From Xenorhabdus bovienii SS-2004 (lineage in GTDB: Bacteria > Pseudomonadota > Gammaproteobacteria > Enterobacterales > Enterobacteriaceae), in the NCBI RefSeq assembly GCF_000027225.1, contig NC_013892.1, positions 3,658,001 to 3,722,000 of the forward strand: 64,000 nt of DNA, read 5' to 3'. Shown here piece by piece: positions 17,701 to 29,459 of the stretch; the stretch's first letter is position 1, and each line of letters starts with the position of its first letter. The position numbers and the translations under genes are program-made. The notes under the pieces are model-generated. The model did no database searches. It saw only the letters and a list, made by a program, of their open reading frames with translations, and was not told the origin of the DNA.

Positions 17701-20405
17701 ACACCAGTAGCGAAGGCGGAGTCACTAACCCAGATGCCGCCCCGGTTATTACCAAACTGACGCTGAGTGGTGATTTGGCAGTTGGAAAACGCCTGACAGC
17801 CACTTACCAGTTTGACGGTAATAGCGGTAATGACACTGATGACTCAAAATATACGTGGCATGATAAGAATGCACTGGTTACTGATGACCAGTTGGAATCT
17901 GTACCTGCCGTCAGTAAGGATAGTAAGACGAAAACGGGAACATTAACTCGGGATCTGAAACAAGAAGATGCTGGTAAAATGTTGGCGATTTCCGTTAGAC
18001 CGATTAACGGTGAAGGCATAGCGGGTCAACTTCGTACCGTGGATACCAGCATGAGTGAACAGGACGGTAATAAAACCCTTACTCCTCCGGGAGATAAGCC
18101 GGGTAGCATTTTTGATCCGGCAGGCAAGCCTGCCATCAATGAGCTTAAGCTGGAAGGTATTCTGGAGAAGGGAAAAACACTAACGGCAAAATACGTCTTT
18201 GAGTCGGGAGCAGGTGATATAACGGATAAGTCGGGGTATACATGGTGCCGCAAGCAGTTGAATGGCCAGCCCGATGGCACAACCTGTCAGGCCGGTATTG
18301 GCCCCGATAGAGCCGCTCAGGTCAGTGAAGTGGATTATTTACTGGAGGCTAAAGATGTCAACCGGATCGTGGAATTTTCGATTCGGGCAGAAAATGCTTT
18401 GGGCGTGAAAGCGGATGACACCCGGACGATCAACACCGGTAGCGAAGGCGGAGTCACTAACCCAGATGCCGCCCCGGTTATTACCAAACTTACGTTGAGC
18501 GGTGATTTGGCAGTTGGAAAACGCCTGACAGCCACTTACCAGTTTGACGGTAATAGCGGTAATGACACTGATGACTCAAAATATACGTGGCATGATAAGA
18601 ATGCACTGGTTACTGATGACCAGTTGGAATCTGTACCTGCCGTCAGTAAGGATAGTAAGACGAAAACGGGAACATTAACTCGGGATCTGAAACAAGAAGA
18701 TGCTGGTAAAATGTTGGCGATTTCTGTTAAACCGATTAACGGTGAAGGCATAGCGGGTCAACTTCGTACCGTGGATACCAGCATGAGTGAACAGGACGGT
18801 AATAAAACCCTTACTCCTCCGGGAGATAAGCCGGGTAGCATTTTTGATCCGGCAGGCAAGCCTGCCATCAATGAGCTTAAGCTGGAAGGTATTCTGGAGA
18901 AGGGAAAAACACTAACGGCAAAATACGTCTTTGAGTCGGGAGCAGGTGATATAACGGATAAGTCGGGGTATACATGGTGCCGCAAGCAGTTGAATGGCCA
19001 GCCCGATGGCACAACCTGTCAGGCCGGTATTGGCCCCGATAGAGTCGGTCAGGTCAGTGAAGTGGATTATTTACTGGAGGCTAAAGATGTCAACCGGATC
19101 GTGGAGTTTGTGATTCGGGCAGAAAATGCTTTGGGCGTGAAAGCGGATGATACCCGGACGATCAACACCAGTATGAAGTGGGAGGAAGGAAACCATACCG
19201 GTGGCGGAAATGATCAAGGCAGTGTTATTGATCCGGACAAAGATCCTGTTATTACTCATCTGGCATTAATTGATCCATTGGTGATAGGTAAAAAAATAAC
19301 GGCGACCTATTCCTTTGACGATAACAATGGTTATCCGGATGATGAATCCCTTTATGCGTGGGGAGTGTATGAACCCGGAGAGGATGATCCGACAATACAG
19401 GCTATAGAAAATTCCAATGATGCCATAGACAAAAGCGGTTATATCCCGGAATCTTTCGGACTGACCGATCAACATGCAGGTAAAATCATTGCATTGACTG
19501 TCAGGCCAAAGAATAGCAAAGGGAATATAGGAAGTATTGTCCGGGCGCAGGGTACGGTACTGGGGATCGCGGAGAATTTTGATGTGACATGGAATGTGGG
19601 CACTGAGGAGGATTTAAGCAATGGAAAGAAAGCGCCTAAAGTGAAGAGAGAAGAACCCATCACACTTACCGTAAAAACCCTGAAAAGTGGCAATGCCATA
19701 AGGGGAGTGCCGATTAAGGTTGAACTGGGGAAAGCCACTGGCCGAGCCAAGACGGAGCGGGTCGATCCTACTGTGCAGTTGGAAATTACCGGCAAAACTT
19801 ACAAGAGTGGTGACACTTATATGGGTTTTACCGACAAAAATGGTGAATTAATAATGACGGCCACTGATAGGAATAGTATCGGTTTAAAAACTTCCGTGTC
19901 GATAACGGTGAATGAAGGTACGGGTGCTAAAACTGAGACTAAAACACAGGATGTTATTTTTACTGTGATTACCAGTCCTGATACAGATTTGGCCAATTAT
20001 TGGGGGCATATGGTTGAGGAGCTCCCGATCAATGCGGGCAAATTTTCACGGCCATTATTGAGCAAAGAAGTACAAAAATACTATCCAAATCTCTCAACTG
20101 GGATTGTTCAGGAAAATAATGAAGATTGGTCAGCATACAATTATGAAAATTTTAAAAATTTATGTCAGGCGAAAGGAAAGAGAGCACCACAAATAGGTGA
20201 ATTGCAAGAATTGGGAGGTTTGGTACAGGATAAATATCAATTTACTCCCACATACGGTTGGCCCACTGTGTCGAGCCGTTCTTGGTATCGTTCAGACACC
20301 GATGCCCCCAACCAAGGACCACATTTGAAGTCAAGCTACGCCTTGGATAATTTTAAAATAGGTAAGAATGGACCAAGTGATATAAATATGGTTTCTTGTA
20401 TTTAA
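14769..20405 (+). CDS. Inverse autotransporter adhesin (intimin/invasin family) with Ig-like repeats
   Basis: About 1878 residues from ATG 14769, 9 bp after AAGGG; the frame also has a TTG at 14760 that would abut it. A long signal peptide (KLVAWVNIFSQVVFLMAG, ending near VLAAA) leads to the outer-membrane beta-barrel at about 145–355. Barrel motifs are SQFDMLLPLYD, NVGLGQRHFLNTGMFGYNAF, FRASSWKDG and FGLNYVLGTPW. Ig-like passenger domains follow. Three nearly identical 244-residue units span about 737–1468, with divergent related units on both sides. The C-terminal 140 residues (DLANYWGHM…GELQELGGL…SRSWYRSDTD…SCI) resemble the lectin-like tip of invasins, with two cysteines. Such proteins export their C-terminus and bind host cells or surfaces. 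It sits alone between yhdT and accC, where E. coli has no gene. Confidence 0.93.
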   Translation: MLKEQNRQRTDKQRHRIKLVAWVNIFSQVVFLMAGTFTPVLAAAKTHPVAQEDRSLSKPMTKLEGGGETDLTKPLSSKALADRLRQISATEPSENTTERWLANAASHAAGMLKNNNIVDSAKRQLHGLAVNEANQAVQNWLQRYGTIKLQANVDDRGRLEGSQFDMLLPLYDREKQMAFTQFGLRRIDNRTTVNVGLGQRHFLNTGMFGYNAFVDHDITRDHTRFGIGTEYARDFMKFGANGYFRASSWKDGQKMKDYEERPANGFDLRAEGYIPAYPQLGGKLIYEQYFGDEVGLLSEERRQKNPSVFTVGASYTPIPLVTLGIDRKQSAQGHGETLVNFGLNYVLGTPWSKQIDPDAVAFKRSLQGGRYDLVERNNQIVLEYRKKELIRLRMEKQISGHGGQVMSLNVNVSSKYGLKEIVWDMANLVAGGGKLEKPDTPVRGGEHYRLTLPPFHNKGNNTYILSGIAYDNQGNASERAETQIQVISLAIDLKDSGFELPHQSMAADGKTQTILRLRLIGNNGKPVTGVAGNITFISDLNSLRGEGKNPILGTEVKEVSEGSGIYEVTATAGTKPGEWKIIVTVDDKPLKHGTEIQFDVANAPTISDLIVAGVIEQSKKLSATYQFNANGGNDTDHSFFAWGAESTTADKVTSLAKATGIEETVPPPNEIQNGITSSGNVKEKGLVPEYTIPQTAVGKVLELSVLASNAIQISHFPPETVVLRKGMQGNKTTGGNSEGGVTNPDAAPVITKLTLSGDLEVGKRLTATYQFDGNSGNDTDDSKYTWHDKNALVTDDQLKSVPAVSKDSKTKTGTLTRDLKQEDAGKMLAISVKPINGEGIAGQLRTVDTSMSEQDGNKTLTPPGDKPGSIFDPAGKPAINELKLEGILEKGKTLTAKYVFESGAGDITDKSGYTWCRKQLNGQPDGTTCQAGIGPDRAGQVSEVDYLLEAKDVNRIVEFSIRAENALGVKADDTRTINTSSEGGVTNPDAAPVITKLTLSGDLAVGKRLTATYQFDGNSGNDTDDSKYTWHDKNALVTDDQLESVPAVSKDSKTKTGTLTRDLKQEDAGKMLAISVRPINGEGIAGQLRTVDTSMSEQDGNKTLTPPGDKPGSIFDPAGKPAINELKLEGILEKGKTLTAKYVFESGAGDITDKSGYTWCRKQLNGQPDGTTCQAGIGPDRAAQVSEVDYLLEAKDVNRIVEFSIRAENALGVKADDTRTINTGSEGGVTNPDAAPVITKLTLSGDLAVGKRLTATYQFDGNSGNDTDDSKYTWHDKNALVTDDQLESVPAVSKDSKTKTGTLTRDLKQEDAGKMLAISVKPINGEGIAGQLRTVDTSMSEQDGNKTLTPPGDKPGSIFDPAGKPAINELKLEGILEKGKTLTAKYVFESGAGDITDKSGYTWCRKQLNGQPDGTTCQAGIGPDRVGQVSEVDYLLEAKDVNRIVEFVIRAENALGVKADDTRTINTSMKWEEGNHTGGGNDQGSVIDPDKDPVITHLALIDPLVIGKKITATYSFDDNNGYPDDESLYAWGVYEPGEDDPTIQAIENSNDAIDKSGYIPESFGLTDQHAGKIIALTVRPKNSKGNIGSIVRAQGTVLGIAENFDVTWNVGTEEDLSNGKKAPKVKREEPITLTVKTLKSGNAIRGVPIKVELGKATGRAKTERVDPTVQLEITGKTYKSGDTYMGFTDKNGELIMTATDRNSIGLKTSVSITVNEGTGAKTETKTQDVIFTVITSPDTDLANYWGHMVEELPINAGKFSRPLLSKEVQKYYPNLSTGIVQENNEDWSAYNYENFKNLCQAKGKRAPQIGELQELGGLVQDKYQFTPTYGWPTVSSRSWYRSDTDAPNQGPHLKSSYALDNFKIGKNGPSDINMVSCI
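16977..19172 (+). repeat. Three tandem 732-bp repeats within the adhesin gene
   Basis: Units start at 16977, 17709 and 18441, each beginning SEGGVTNPDAAPVITKL. Each unit holds two Ig-like modules: KRLTATYQFDGNSGNDTDDS, and INELKLEGILEKGKTLTAKY with its WCRKQ…GTTCQ cysteine pair. The units differ at only a few residues (for example Glu/Ala after GDL, KSV/ESV, VKP/VRP, AGQ/AAQ/VGQ). This implies recent duplication or ongoing gene conversion. Copy number could change by recombination, altering adhesin length. Confidence 0.95.
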
Positions 20406-20467
20406 ACAAGAAACTTTGTTTACGATTTTATTAAGGTGAGCGCTTAGGCCGTCATCGAGTTCAGTTA

Positions 20468-20502
20468 TAAAAAAATCCCACCTTTTAAAGTGGGATTTTA
20501 AT
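20468..20502 (-). terminator. Bidirectional terminator between the adhesin and accC
   Basis: Stem AAAATCCCAC/GTGGGATTTT with A/T runs on both sides. It can serve accC on the minus strand and the adhesin gene on the plus strand. Confidence 0.85.
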
Positions 20503-20540
20503 CATTCAAAGCAACAACGTCTGAACATCAGTAAGAAATC

Positions 20541-21890
20541 TTACTTCTCCTGCAAACCCAGTTTCTTCTCCAGATAGTGGATATTGGTTCCGCCTTTCTG
20601 GAAATTCTCGTCATTCATAATCGCTACTTGCAGATCGATATTGGTCTTGATGCCATCGATGATCAACTCGGCCAGTGCATTCTTCATGCGAGCAATTGCC
20701 ACTTCACGGGTTTCGCCGTACGTGATCAGCTTACCGATCATGGAATCATAGTAAGGCGGTACAGTATATCCTGCATAGATATGGGATTCCCAGCGCACGC
20801 CGAACCCGCCCGGAGAGTGGAAATGGGTAATTTTGCCCGGGCTTGGCAGGAAGGATTTTGGATCTTCTGCATTGATACGGCATTCGATCGCATGACCTTC
20901 GATCACGATATCTTCCTGTTTGATGGACAGTGGCAGGCCAGAGGCAATGCGCAACTGCTCTTTAATCAGGTCAACGCCAGTAATCATTTCTGTGACGGGG
21001 TGCTCAACCTGAATACGGGTGTTCATCTCGATAAAGTAGAACTCACCATTTTCATACAGGAATTCAAACGTACCTGCCCCGCGATAACCGATTTCGATAC
21101 AGGCATTGGCACAGCGCTCGCCGATAGTGCGACGCAATTCTGCTGAAATACCCGGTGCAGGTGCTTCCTCTACCACTTTCTGGTGACGGCGCTGCATGGA
21201 GCAGTCACGTTCAGCCAGATAGAGAGCATGACCCTGACCATCTGCCAGTACCTGAATTTCAACGTGACGTGGGTTCTCAAGGAATTTCTCCATGTATACC
21301 ATGTCATTGTTGAAAGCGGCCTTGGCTTCTGCACGGGTCATAGCGATGGATTGTTCCAGATCTTTGTCGCTGCGTACAACGCGCATACCGCGACCACCAC
21401 CACCACCTGATGCCTTGATGATCACCGGATAGCCAATGCGTTTCGCAATGGCTTTATTTTTCTCGGTATCATTCCCTAATGAGCCGTCAGAACCGGGAAC
21501 ACAGGGAACACCGGCTGTTTTCATCGCGTTAATGGCGGAGACTTTATCCCCCATCAAGCGGATGGTTTCTGCTTTAGGGCCAATGAAAACAAAACCAGAA
21601 CGTTCTACTTGTTCAGCAAAATCGGCGTTTTCAGACAGGAAGCCATAACCGGGATGGATTGCCTGAGCACAGGTAATTTCTGCCGCAGAAATAATGGCAG
21701 GAATGTTCAGATAACTTTTTGCTGATGCCGCAGGACCGATACAGACGGTTTCATCCGCCAGCAAGACGTGTTTCAGATCACGATCTGCCGTAGAGTGCAC
21801 CGCAACGGTTTTGATCCCAAGCTCTTTACAGGCTCTCAGGATACGCAGTGCAATTTCACCACGGTTAGCAATGACAATTTTCTCAAGCAT
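20541..21890 (-). CDS. accC: Acetyl-CoA carboxylase, biotin carboxylase subunit
   Basis: 449 residues, standard length. An ATP-grasp enzyme starting [17 protein letters not shown], with the glycine-rich ATP lid ([15 protein letters not shown]), the [13 protein letters not shown] segment, and the active-site stretch [16 protein letters not shown]. It carboxylates biotin on AccB with bicarbonate and ATP, the first half of malonyl-CoA synthesis. The accB stop is 11 bp upstream, in the conserved accB-accC operon. Confidence 0.98.
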   Translation of the reverse strand: MLEKIVIANRGEIALRILRACKELGIKTVAVHSTADRDLKHVLLADETVCIGPAASAKSYLNIPAIISAAEITCAQAIHPGYGFLSENADFAEQVERSGFVFIGPKAETIRLMGDKVSAINAMKTAGVPCVPGSDGSLGNDTEKNKAIAKRIGYPVIIKASGGGGGRGMRVVRSDKDLEQSIAMTRAEAKAAFNNDMVYMEKFLENPRHVEIQVLADGQGHALYLAERDCSMQRRHQKVVEEAPAPGISAELRRTIGERCANACIEIGYRGAGTFEFLYENGEFYFIEMNTRIQVEHPVTEMITGVDLIKEQLRIASGLPLSIKQEDIVIEGHAIECRINAEDPKSFLPSPGKITHFHSPGGFGVRWESHIYAGYTVPPYYDSMIGKLITYGETREVAIARMKNALAELIIDGIKTNIDLQVAIMNDENFQKGGTNIHYLEKKLGLQEK

Positions 21891-21901
21891 GGAACGCCTC
21901 G

Positions 21902-22354
21902 TTATTCGATGACGACCAGTGGCTCGTCAAATTCAACAGGTTGACCGTCTTGTGCCAGAATTGCTCTAACCACGCCGGTTTTGTCAGCTTCGATTTGGTT
22001 CATCATTTTCATTGCTTCAACGATGCACAGGGTATCGCCCTGATTAACACGCTGGCCAATTTCGATGAAAGCTTTTGCATCTGGACTTGGTGAGCGGTAG
22101 AACGTGCCGACCATTGGGGAGCAGACGGTATGACCGATAATTTCCGCTGGTTTTTCAGCAGCAGGAATGGCTGGTGTGGCGGCTTGCACTGACTGTTGAA
22201 CAGGCGCTGAAATATATTGCTGAGTCATTGGCATGTGCTGGGCTGCTGCTATACGGCTGATACGTACTGATTCTTCACCTTCAGAAATTTCCAGTTCAGA
22301 AATGCCGGATTCTTCAACCAGCTCGATCAATTTTTTTATTTTACGAATATCCAT
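21902..22354 (-). CDS. accB: Biotin carboxyl carrier protein of acetyl-CoA carboxylase
   Basis: 150 residues. The N-terminal [17 protein letters not shown] helix is followed by a Pro/Ala-rich linker (about 40–70) and a biotinyl domain with VEAMKMMNQ, biotin on Lys116. The 'thumb' region [16 protein letters not shown] is present. It carries carboxybiotin from AccC to the AccA/AccD transferase. It is 18 bp downstream of aroQ and co-transcribed with accC. Confidence 0.98.
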   Translation of the reverse strand: MDIRKIKKLIELVEESGISELEISEGEESVRISRIAAAQHMPMTQQYISAPVQQSVQAATPAIPAAEKPAEIIGHTVCSPMVGTFYRSPSPDAKAFIEIGQRVNQGDTLCIVEAMKMMNQIEADKTGVVRAILAQDGQPVEFDEPLVVIE

Positions 22355-22372
22355 GAATGTGGTTCCGTACTC

Positions 22373-22834
22373 TTAGGTAAATGAGTTGAATGTTGACAAG
22401 CGGTTGACCGCTGCCTGTAATGCGAAACTATAACCATCGGCACTCAATCCGCAGATCACGCCAACGGCAATATCAGAAAGATATGAGTGATGGCGGAATG
22501 GCTCGCGGGCATGCACATTGGAGAGGTGAATCTCAATAAATGGGATATCAACCGCTAGAAGTGCGTCGCGTAGTGCCACGCTGGTATGTGTGAATGCCGC
22601 AGGGTTAATCAGAATAAAATCGGTATCGCCCCGCGCCGTATGAATTCTCTCAATCAATTCAGATTCTGCATTGGATTGCAGATGGGATAATTCGACTCCC
22701 GATTGGTGAGCTTCTTTTGACAGTTTGCTGACGATATCATCAAGCGTTAACTTGCCGTAGGTCTCTGGCTCTCGCGTTCCCAACAGGTTCAGGTTGGGGC
22801 CATTCAAGAGTAAAATGCGAAACTTGTCTGCCAT
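22373..22834 (-). CDS. aroQ: 3-dehydroquinate dehydratase, type II
   Basis: 153 residues, a dodecameric type II enzyme: [20 protein letters not shown] places the catalytic Tyr at 26, [16 protein letters not shown] gives the substrate loop, and [14 protein letters not shown] puts the catalytic His at 103. It converts 3-dehydroquinate to 3-dehydroshikimate in the shikimate pathway. E. coli uses the unrelated type I AroD instead. Placement just upstream of accB is common in other gamma-proteobacteria. Confidence 0.97.
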   Translation of the reverse strand: MADKFRILLLNGPNLNLLGTREPETYGKLTLDDIVSKLSKEAHQSGVELSHLQSNAESELIERIHTARGDTDFILINPAAFTHTSVALRDALLAVDIPFIEIHLSNVHAREPFRHHSYLSDIAVGVICGLSADGYSFALQAAVNRLSTFNSFT

Positions 22835-22973
22835 TGTGCGGGTATCTCCGGCAATCTGTCAACAATCGACCAAGATAACTCGATGTCAACGGTTTGTCAT
22901 CTTTTTCTGCTACCATTATTTGTAAATTTGGCGATAAAGCCCGACATTATAAACATATCGTGGCATTTAGCAG

Positions 22974-23963
22974 CTAAATACTGGTCTTATCAGCTACCTT
23001 TACCAACGTTCTGCCAGTCATTTGGTTGTTTATCAGTTTATTGGCGTATTCGACCACTTGATCTAATGAAATTTCAGTGGTGGCCTGTTGATAAAAGGCG
23101 TCAGGTAATAATTTCTGTAACCTTTGCCAAATATCAGAGCGTTTTACGGCAGGCACGGTGACTGATGAAATACCCTGTAAGCGAACATTGCGCAGAATAA
23201 ACGGCATCACTGTCGTGGACAGTTGGCTGTCACTCGCCATGCCACAAGCAGCGACGGTGCCGTTGTAATGCACCTGTGCCAGCAGGGTTGCCAGTACTGT
23301 GCCACCGATGGTATCAATGACGCCGGCCCAGCGCTGTTTCTCCAGCGAACGCGATGGCTGATTAAAATCAGTGACAGGCAGGATCGTCTTTGCACCCAGT
23401 GAAAGTAAATAATCTTGGTTTTCGGTTTTGCTGCTGATGGCGACGACGGAATATCCCAGTTGTGACAGCAGGGTAATTGCTGTGCTGCCGACCCCTCCAC
23501 CGGCACCAGTAACAGCAATTTCTCCACTTTCCGGTGTCACTCCTCCTTGCTCCAGCGCCATGATACATAACATGGCGGTAAAACCGGCTGTGCCGATGAT
23601 CATGGCTTGTCTGGCGCTTAATCCCTGTGGCAACGGTGTCAGCCATTCACCAGAAACTCTGGCCTGTTCTGCCAGCCCGCCCCAGTGATTTTCACCTACG
23701 CCCCAGCCCGTCAGCAAAACGTGTTGGCCGATATGAAAGCGGGGATTTTCAGAATGATGGACAACACCAGAAAAATCGACTCCCGGCACCATCGGAAATT
23801 GACGGATAATTTTGCCTTTCCCAGTAATAGCAAGGGCATCTTTGTAATTGAGTGTTGACCAGTGGATATCTACAACGACATCGCCAGAGGGCAGTTGCGA
23901 GGTATCAATATTTTGAATAGAGGCTGATAATGTCTCGTGTTGTTCAAGTAATAAGGCTTTCAT
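22974..23963 (-). CDS. acuI: Acrylyl-CoA reductase, YhdH/AcuI family quinone-oxidoreductase-like
   Basis: 329 residues from the second of two adjacent ATGs (MKALLLEQ), behind AGAGAG. A medium-chain dehydrogenase/reductase without zinc ligands. It has NYKDALAITGKGKI near the N-terminus, VPGVDFSGVV, GENHWGGLAEQAR, the Rossmann motif VTGAGGGVGSTA and VIDTIGG. The family reduces acrylyl-CoA to propionyl-CoA with NADPH, a detoxifying step. It is 139 bp upstream of aroQ, same strand. In E. coli csrD separates this gene from mreB; here it is missing. Confidence 0.93.
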   Translation of the reverse strand: MKALLLEQHETLSASIQNIDTSQLPSGDVVVDIHWSTLNYKDALAITGKGKIIRQFPMVPGVDFSGVVHHSENPRFHIGQHVLLTGWGVGENHWGGLAEQARVSGEWLTPLPQGLSARQAMIIGTAGFTAMLCIMALEQGGVTPESGEIAVTGAGGGVGSTAITLLSQLGYSVVAISSKTENQDYLLSLGAKTILPVTDFNQPSRSLEKQRWAGVIDTIGGTVLATLLAQVHYNGTVAACGMASDSQLSTTVMPFILRNVRLQGISSVTVPAVKRSDIWQRLQKLLPDAFYQQATTEISLDQVVEYANKLINNQMTGRTLVKVADKTSI

Positions 23964-25657
<1,694 letters not shown>

Positions 25658-25765
25658 ACGTAACTCTGCGAGCTGGGGGGCGGTTATGTGTTATCGGGGC
25701 CTCCTTGCTGTTTGTTCGGGAGTTTGATCGTTTATGACACAACACAGCTTAACAATGCGCAATTT

Positions 25766-26800
25766 ATGAAGCCGATTTTCAGCAGTGGATCTTCTCTGCA
25801 AGTACGACTCTTTTTAGCTGTTATTATTGCCATTATTCTGGTTGTGGTAGACAGCCGTTTCGGTTTTTTTAATAAAGTCCGTAGCTATATGGATACGGCA
25901 GTCAGTCCTTTTTATTTTCTGGCCAATGGGCCACGCCAATTTCTGGATGGCATCTCTGAATCTCTGGCTACCCGTAAGCATCTTGAGATGGAGAATAATA
26001 CCCTACGCAATGAGCTGCGGTTACAGAGCAGCAAACTTCTCTTGCTGGGGCAACTGAAACATGAAAACTCCCGTCTGCGTGAATTACTGGGATCACCGGT
26101 GCGTCGTGATGAACACATGATGGTATCGCAGGTGATTTCGGGTGGCATTGATCCTTATCGAGATCAGATAGTCATTGATAAGGGGGCTAAAGATGGCGTG
26201 TATGAAGGGCAGGCTGTCATCAGTGATCGGGGGGTTGCTGGTCAAGTCATTTCAGTGAGTCATTTGAGCAGTCGGGTATTGTTAATTTGTGATCCGACTC
26301 ATGGGTTGCCTGTTCAGGTCATGCGCAATGATCTCCGTATGATTGCCGCCGGAGCCGGATGTACGGAAGATCTGCATCTGGAGCCGATGGCAAGTGATAC
26401 CGACATTCGTGTTGGTGACGTACTGGTGACATCGGGTCTGGGTGGGCGTTTTCCCGAAGGGTATCCGGTAGCGGTGGTGTCTTCCGTCAAAATAGACAAT
26501 CAGCGGGCTCATGTGGTCATTCGTGCACGCCCACTGGCTGAATTACGACGCCTGCGCTATCTGCTGTTGTTGTGGGGATCAGATAACGATCCGTCGGAAC
26601 CGTTGCCGCCTTCCGCAGTACATCGCGCAGCAAATGAACGCTTGATGCAGATGTTACCTGAGGTACTGCCGAATCCACTTGAAGAAAAACCGCAGCTTCC
26701 GACGCAGGATTCAGGTGAAGGAAAAAAAGGCAATATAGAGGGGAATAAAACACTGTCTGTAACAAAGCCCTCGTCTTCAGCTACAGGAAATCGTCAATGA
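25766..26800 (+). CDS. mreC: Rod shape-determining protein MreC
   Basis: 344 residues from [17 protein letters not shown], the conserved start; an upstream GTG in frame at 25688 would add 26 unconserved residues. One membrane helix ([15 protein letters not shown]), a coiled coil (about 70–110) and two beta-domains in the periplasm ([38 protein letters not shown]). The C-terminus is a low-complexity Pro/Ser/Lys tail. It links MreB to PBP2 and RodA. It overlaps mreD by 4 bp. Confidence 0.97.
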   Translation: MKPIFSSGSSLQVRLFLAVIIAIILVVVDSRFGFFNKVRSYMDTAVSPFYFLANGPRQFLDGISESLATRKHLEMENNTLRNELRLQSSKLLLLGQLKHENSRLRELLGSPVRRDEHMMVSQVISGGIDPYRDQIVIDKGAKDGVYEGQAVISDRGVAGQVISVSHLSSRVLLICDPTHGLPVQVMRNDLRMIAAGAGCTEDLHLEPMASDTDIRVGDVLVTSGLGGRFPEGYPVAVVSSVKIDNQRAHVVIRARPLAELRRLRYLLLLWGSDNDPSEPLPPSAVHRAANERLMQMLPEVLPNPLEEKPQLPTQDSGEGKKGNIEGNKTLSVTKPSSSATGNRQ

Positions 26801-27285
26801 ATCAATATCGTAGTCGAGGGCGCTGGGTCATCTGGTTATCTTTCCTGATTGCAATCGTATTGCAGATTATGCCGTGGCCGGAGCAGTTCTATATGTTCCG
26901 GCCTACCTTGCTGGTGCTGTGCTTAATTTACTGGCTGCTTGCGATCCCTCATCGCGTCAGTGTGGGTACGGGCTTTGTATTGGGCATCATTACTGACTTA
27001 TTACAAGGCAGTGTTCTCGGTGCACATGCTTTGGCTTTCAGCATCATTAGTTTTCTGGTGGTGTTCAAATTTCAGTTAATTCGTAATATGGCGCTCTGGC
27101 AGCAAGCACTGGTTGTCGTGGCGCTTTCAACGCTGATGAATCTCTGTATTTTTCTGGCTCATGCTTTGATACCAAAGACGCTTTTCCATCCAGAAGTGTT
27201 CTGGAATGGCCTGGTCAATGGTATTCTCTGGCCTTGGCTATTCTTATTAATGCGGAAAATCCGTCGTCAATTTTCAGTTCGTTAA
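26797..27285 (+). CDS. mreD: Rod shape-determining protein MreD
   Basis: 162 residues, an integral membrane protein with about five to six helices (ending [20 protein letters not shown]). It starts within an ATGA overlap with mreC, so it is translationally coupled. It is the third component of the MreBCD elongation complex. A 72-bp gap separates it from maf. Confidence 0.96.
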   Translation: MNQYRSRGRWVIWLSFLIAIVLQIMPWPEQFYMFRPTLLVLCLIYWLLAIPHRVSVGTGFVLGIITDLLQGSVLGAHALAFSIISFLVVFKFQLIRNMALWQQALVVVALSTLMNLCIFLAHALIPKTLFHPEVFWNGLVNGILWPWLFLLMRKIRRQFSVR

Positions 27286-27357
27286 AGGCAGTTTCCTGTT
27301 TTTAAATGGACTGATATTAATAGCCTCCAATGCAATATGCTTTAAGGATGACTCACG

Positions 27358-27945
27358 ATGAAAACCCTTTATTTAGCTTCTGGCTCACCAAGGCGACGTG
27401 AGCTGGTGGGAATGTTAGATTTTAATTTTGAGATTCTGACACCACAGGTCGAAGAAAAATGGCAGGAAGGGGAATCACCGCAGCAATATGTCAGCCGACT
27501 GGCCAGAGAAAAAGCACAGGCGGGCGTGGCAATAGCACCGAATGACTTTCCTGTTCTGGGTGCGGATACTATTGTTGTATTGAATAACCGTATTCTGGAA
27601 AAACCGCGTAATCCACAACATGCTGCTGAAATATTGAGTGCTTTGTCCGGACAGAGTCATCAAGTTATGACGGCTGTAGCTTTATCGAACAGTCAGCACA
27701 CCCTGAGTGAGATAGTCATTACAGATGTGATATTCCGCCAGTTATCCCAACAGGAAATACAGGAATATATTGCAACTGGGGAGCCGATGGATAAAGCCGG
27801 CGCTTATGGCATTCAGGGTAAGGGCGGTTGTTTTGTCAGAAAAATTAATGGCAGTTACCATGCTGTTGTCGGCTTACCACTGGTGGAAACATGTGAATTA
27901 ATCACACGATTTTTAGTATTAGCTGATGGGAAGCATTATTCATGA
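27358..27945 (+). CDS. yhdE: Maf-family nucleoside triphosphate pyrophosphatase (dTTP/UTP type)
   Basis: 195 residues. The Maf signature [13 protein letters not shown] is at the N-terminus, followed by [27 protein letters not shown] (catalytic Asp) and [16 protein letters not shown]. The YhdE branch hydrolyses dTTP, UTP and modified pyrimidine nucleotides, a house-cleaning function. It overlaps rng by 4 bp. Confidence 0.95.
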   Translation: MKTLYLASGSPRRRELVGMLDFNFEILTPQVEEKWQEGESPQQYVSRLAREKAQAGVAIAPNDFPVLGADTIVVLNNRILEKPRNPQHAAEILSALSGQSHQVMTAVALSNSQHTLSEIVITDVIFRQLSQQEIQEYIATGEPMDKAGAYGIQGKGGCFVRKINGSYHAVVGLPLVETCELITRFLVLADGKHYS

Positions 27946-29411
27946 CAGCAGAGTTATTAGTCAATATCACGCCATCCGAAACGCGGGTTGCTTATATTGA
28001 TGGCGGTATTTTGCAGGAAATACATGTTGAACGGGAAGCGAGAAGAGGCATTGCCGGAAATATTTACAAAGGTCGGGTGAGCCGGGTTCTGCCCGGAATG
28101 CAGGCGGCTTTTGTTGATATCGGGCTGGAGAAAGCCGCCTTTCTTCATGCTTCGGATATTGTGCCTCACACCGAATGTATTGCGGGTGAAGAGAAGAAGA
28201 ATTTCCAAGTCAGAGATATAGCCGAGTTGGTTCATCAAGGGCAGGATTTGATCGTGCAGGTGGTGAAAGATCCCCTCGGCACAAAAGGTGCCCGATTGAC
28301 GACAGATATTACCCTGCCATCCCGTTATCTGGTGTTTATGCCGGGAGCCTCTCATGTTGGTGTTTCACAGCGGATAGAGAGTGAAGAAGAACGCGACCGC
28401 CTGAAATCCATCGTGATGGATTACTGTAATGAGCATGGTGGGTTTATTATCCGTACGGCCGCCGAAGGTATAGGAGCAGAAGAGCTCGTACAGGATGCCG
28501 CATTTTTGCAGCGCCTGTGGGGTAAAGTGATTGAACGTAAGAAACGTAATATCACCAAAAATAAAGTATACGGTGAACTGGCACTGGCACAGCGTGTTCT
28601 GCGTGATTTTGCGGGCGCTCCCCTTAATCGTATTCGGGTTGATTCCCGTCAGACATTCCTTCAATTACAGGAATTCATCGACGAATATATTCCTGAAATG
28701 AACGCCAAGTTGGAGCTTTATCAGGGAAACCAGCCTATATTCGATATTTATGATGTTGAAAATGAAATTCAGCGCGCGCTGGAACGTAAAGTAGAATTAA
28801 AGTCGGGTGGTTATCTGATTATTGATCAAACGGAAGCCATGACGACAATAGATATTAATACTGGCGCTTTTGTCGGGCATCGTAATCTGGAAGAAACGAT
28901 CTTTAATACTAATATTGAAGCCACTCAGTCGATTGCCCGTCAGCTAAGGCTGCGTAATTTAGGTGGGATCATTATCATTGATTTTATCGATATGGGTAAT
29001 GAAGAACACCGTCGCCGTGTGCTGGCTTCTTTAGAACAGGCATTGAGCAAAGACCGGGTGAAAACAACCATTAATGGTTTTTCCCAGCTTGGTCTGGTGG
29101 AAATGACCCGCAAGCGGACACGGGAAAGTATCGAACATATTTTATGTGATAACTGCCCGACTTGTCAGGGACGTGGCACGGTAAAATCCGTTGAAACGGT
29201 ATGTTATGAAATTCTGCGTGAGATTGTGCGTGTTCATCGCCTCATTGATGCAGATCGTTTTCTGGTTTATGCCTCTCCTGCTGTGAGCGAAGTCCTGAAA
29301 GGGGATGAATCTCACGCCTTGGCTGAGGTGGAAATTTTTGTGGGCAAACAGGTTAAGGTACAGACAGAACAACTCTACAGTCAGGAGCAATTTGACGTTG
29401 TGATGATGTAA
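27942..29411 (+). CDS. rng: Ribonuclease G
   Basis: 489 residues, standard for RNase G. An N-terminal S1-like domain ([20 protein letters not shown] and [11 protein letters not shown]) is followed by the RNase H-like/DNase I-like catalytic part. That part has [12 protein letters not shown] and IIIIDFIDM (metal-binding aspartates) and the CDNCPTC zinc link near residue 405. It matures the 5' end of 16S rRNA and turns over some mRNAs. It lies in the mre–maf–rng–yhdP order typical of Enterobacterales. Confidence 0.98.
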   Translation: MTAELLVNITPSETRVAYIDGGILQEIHVEREARRGIAGNIYKGRVSRVLPGMQAAFVDIGLEKAAFLHASDIVPHTECIAGEEKKNFQVRDIAELVHQGQDLIVQVVKDPLGTKGARLTTDITLPSRYLVFMPGASHVGVSQRIESEEERDRLKSIVMDYCNEHGGFIIRTAAEGIGAEELVQDAAFLQRLWGKVIERKKRNITKNKVYGELALAQRVLRDFAGAPLNRIRVDSRQTFLQLQEFIDEYIPEMNAKLELYQGNQPIFDIYDVENEIQRALERKVELKSGGYLIIDQTEAMTTIDINTGAFVGHRNLEETIFNTNIEATQSIARQLRLRNLGGIIIIDFIDMGNEEHRRRVLASLEQALSKDRVKTTINGFSQLGLVEMTRKRTRESIEHILCDNCPTCQGRGTVKSVETVCYEILREIVRVHRLIDADRFLVYASPAVSEVLKGDESHALAEVEIFVGKQVKVQTEQLYSQEQFDVVMM

Positions 29412-29459
29412 AACCACCGGGTTTGCAGAGAAATAACGCTGACAACCAAGGAGAAATGC

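Noticed and set aside
16977..19172. Separate genes on the opposite strand at each repeat
   Set aside because: Open minus-strand frames recur with the 732-bp period only because the adhesin repeat recurs. They have no ribosome-binding sites.
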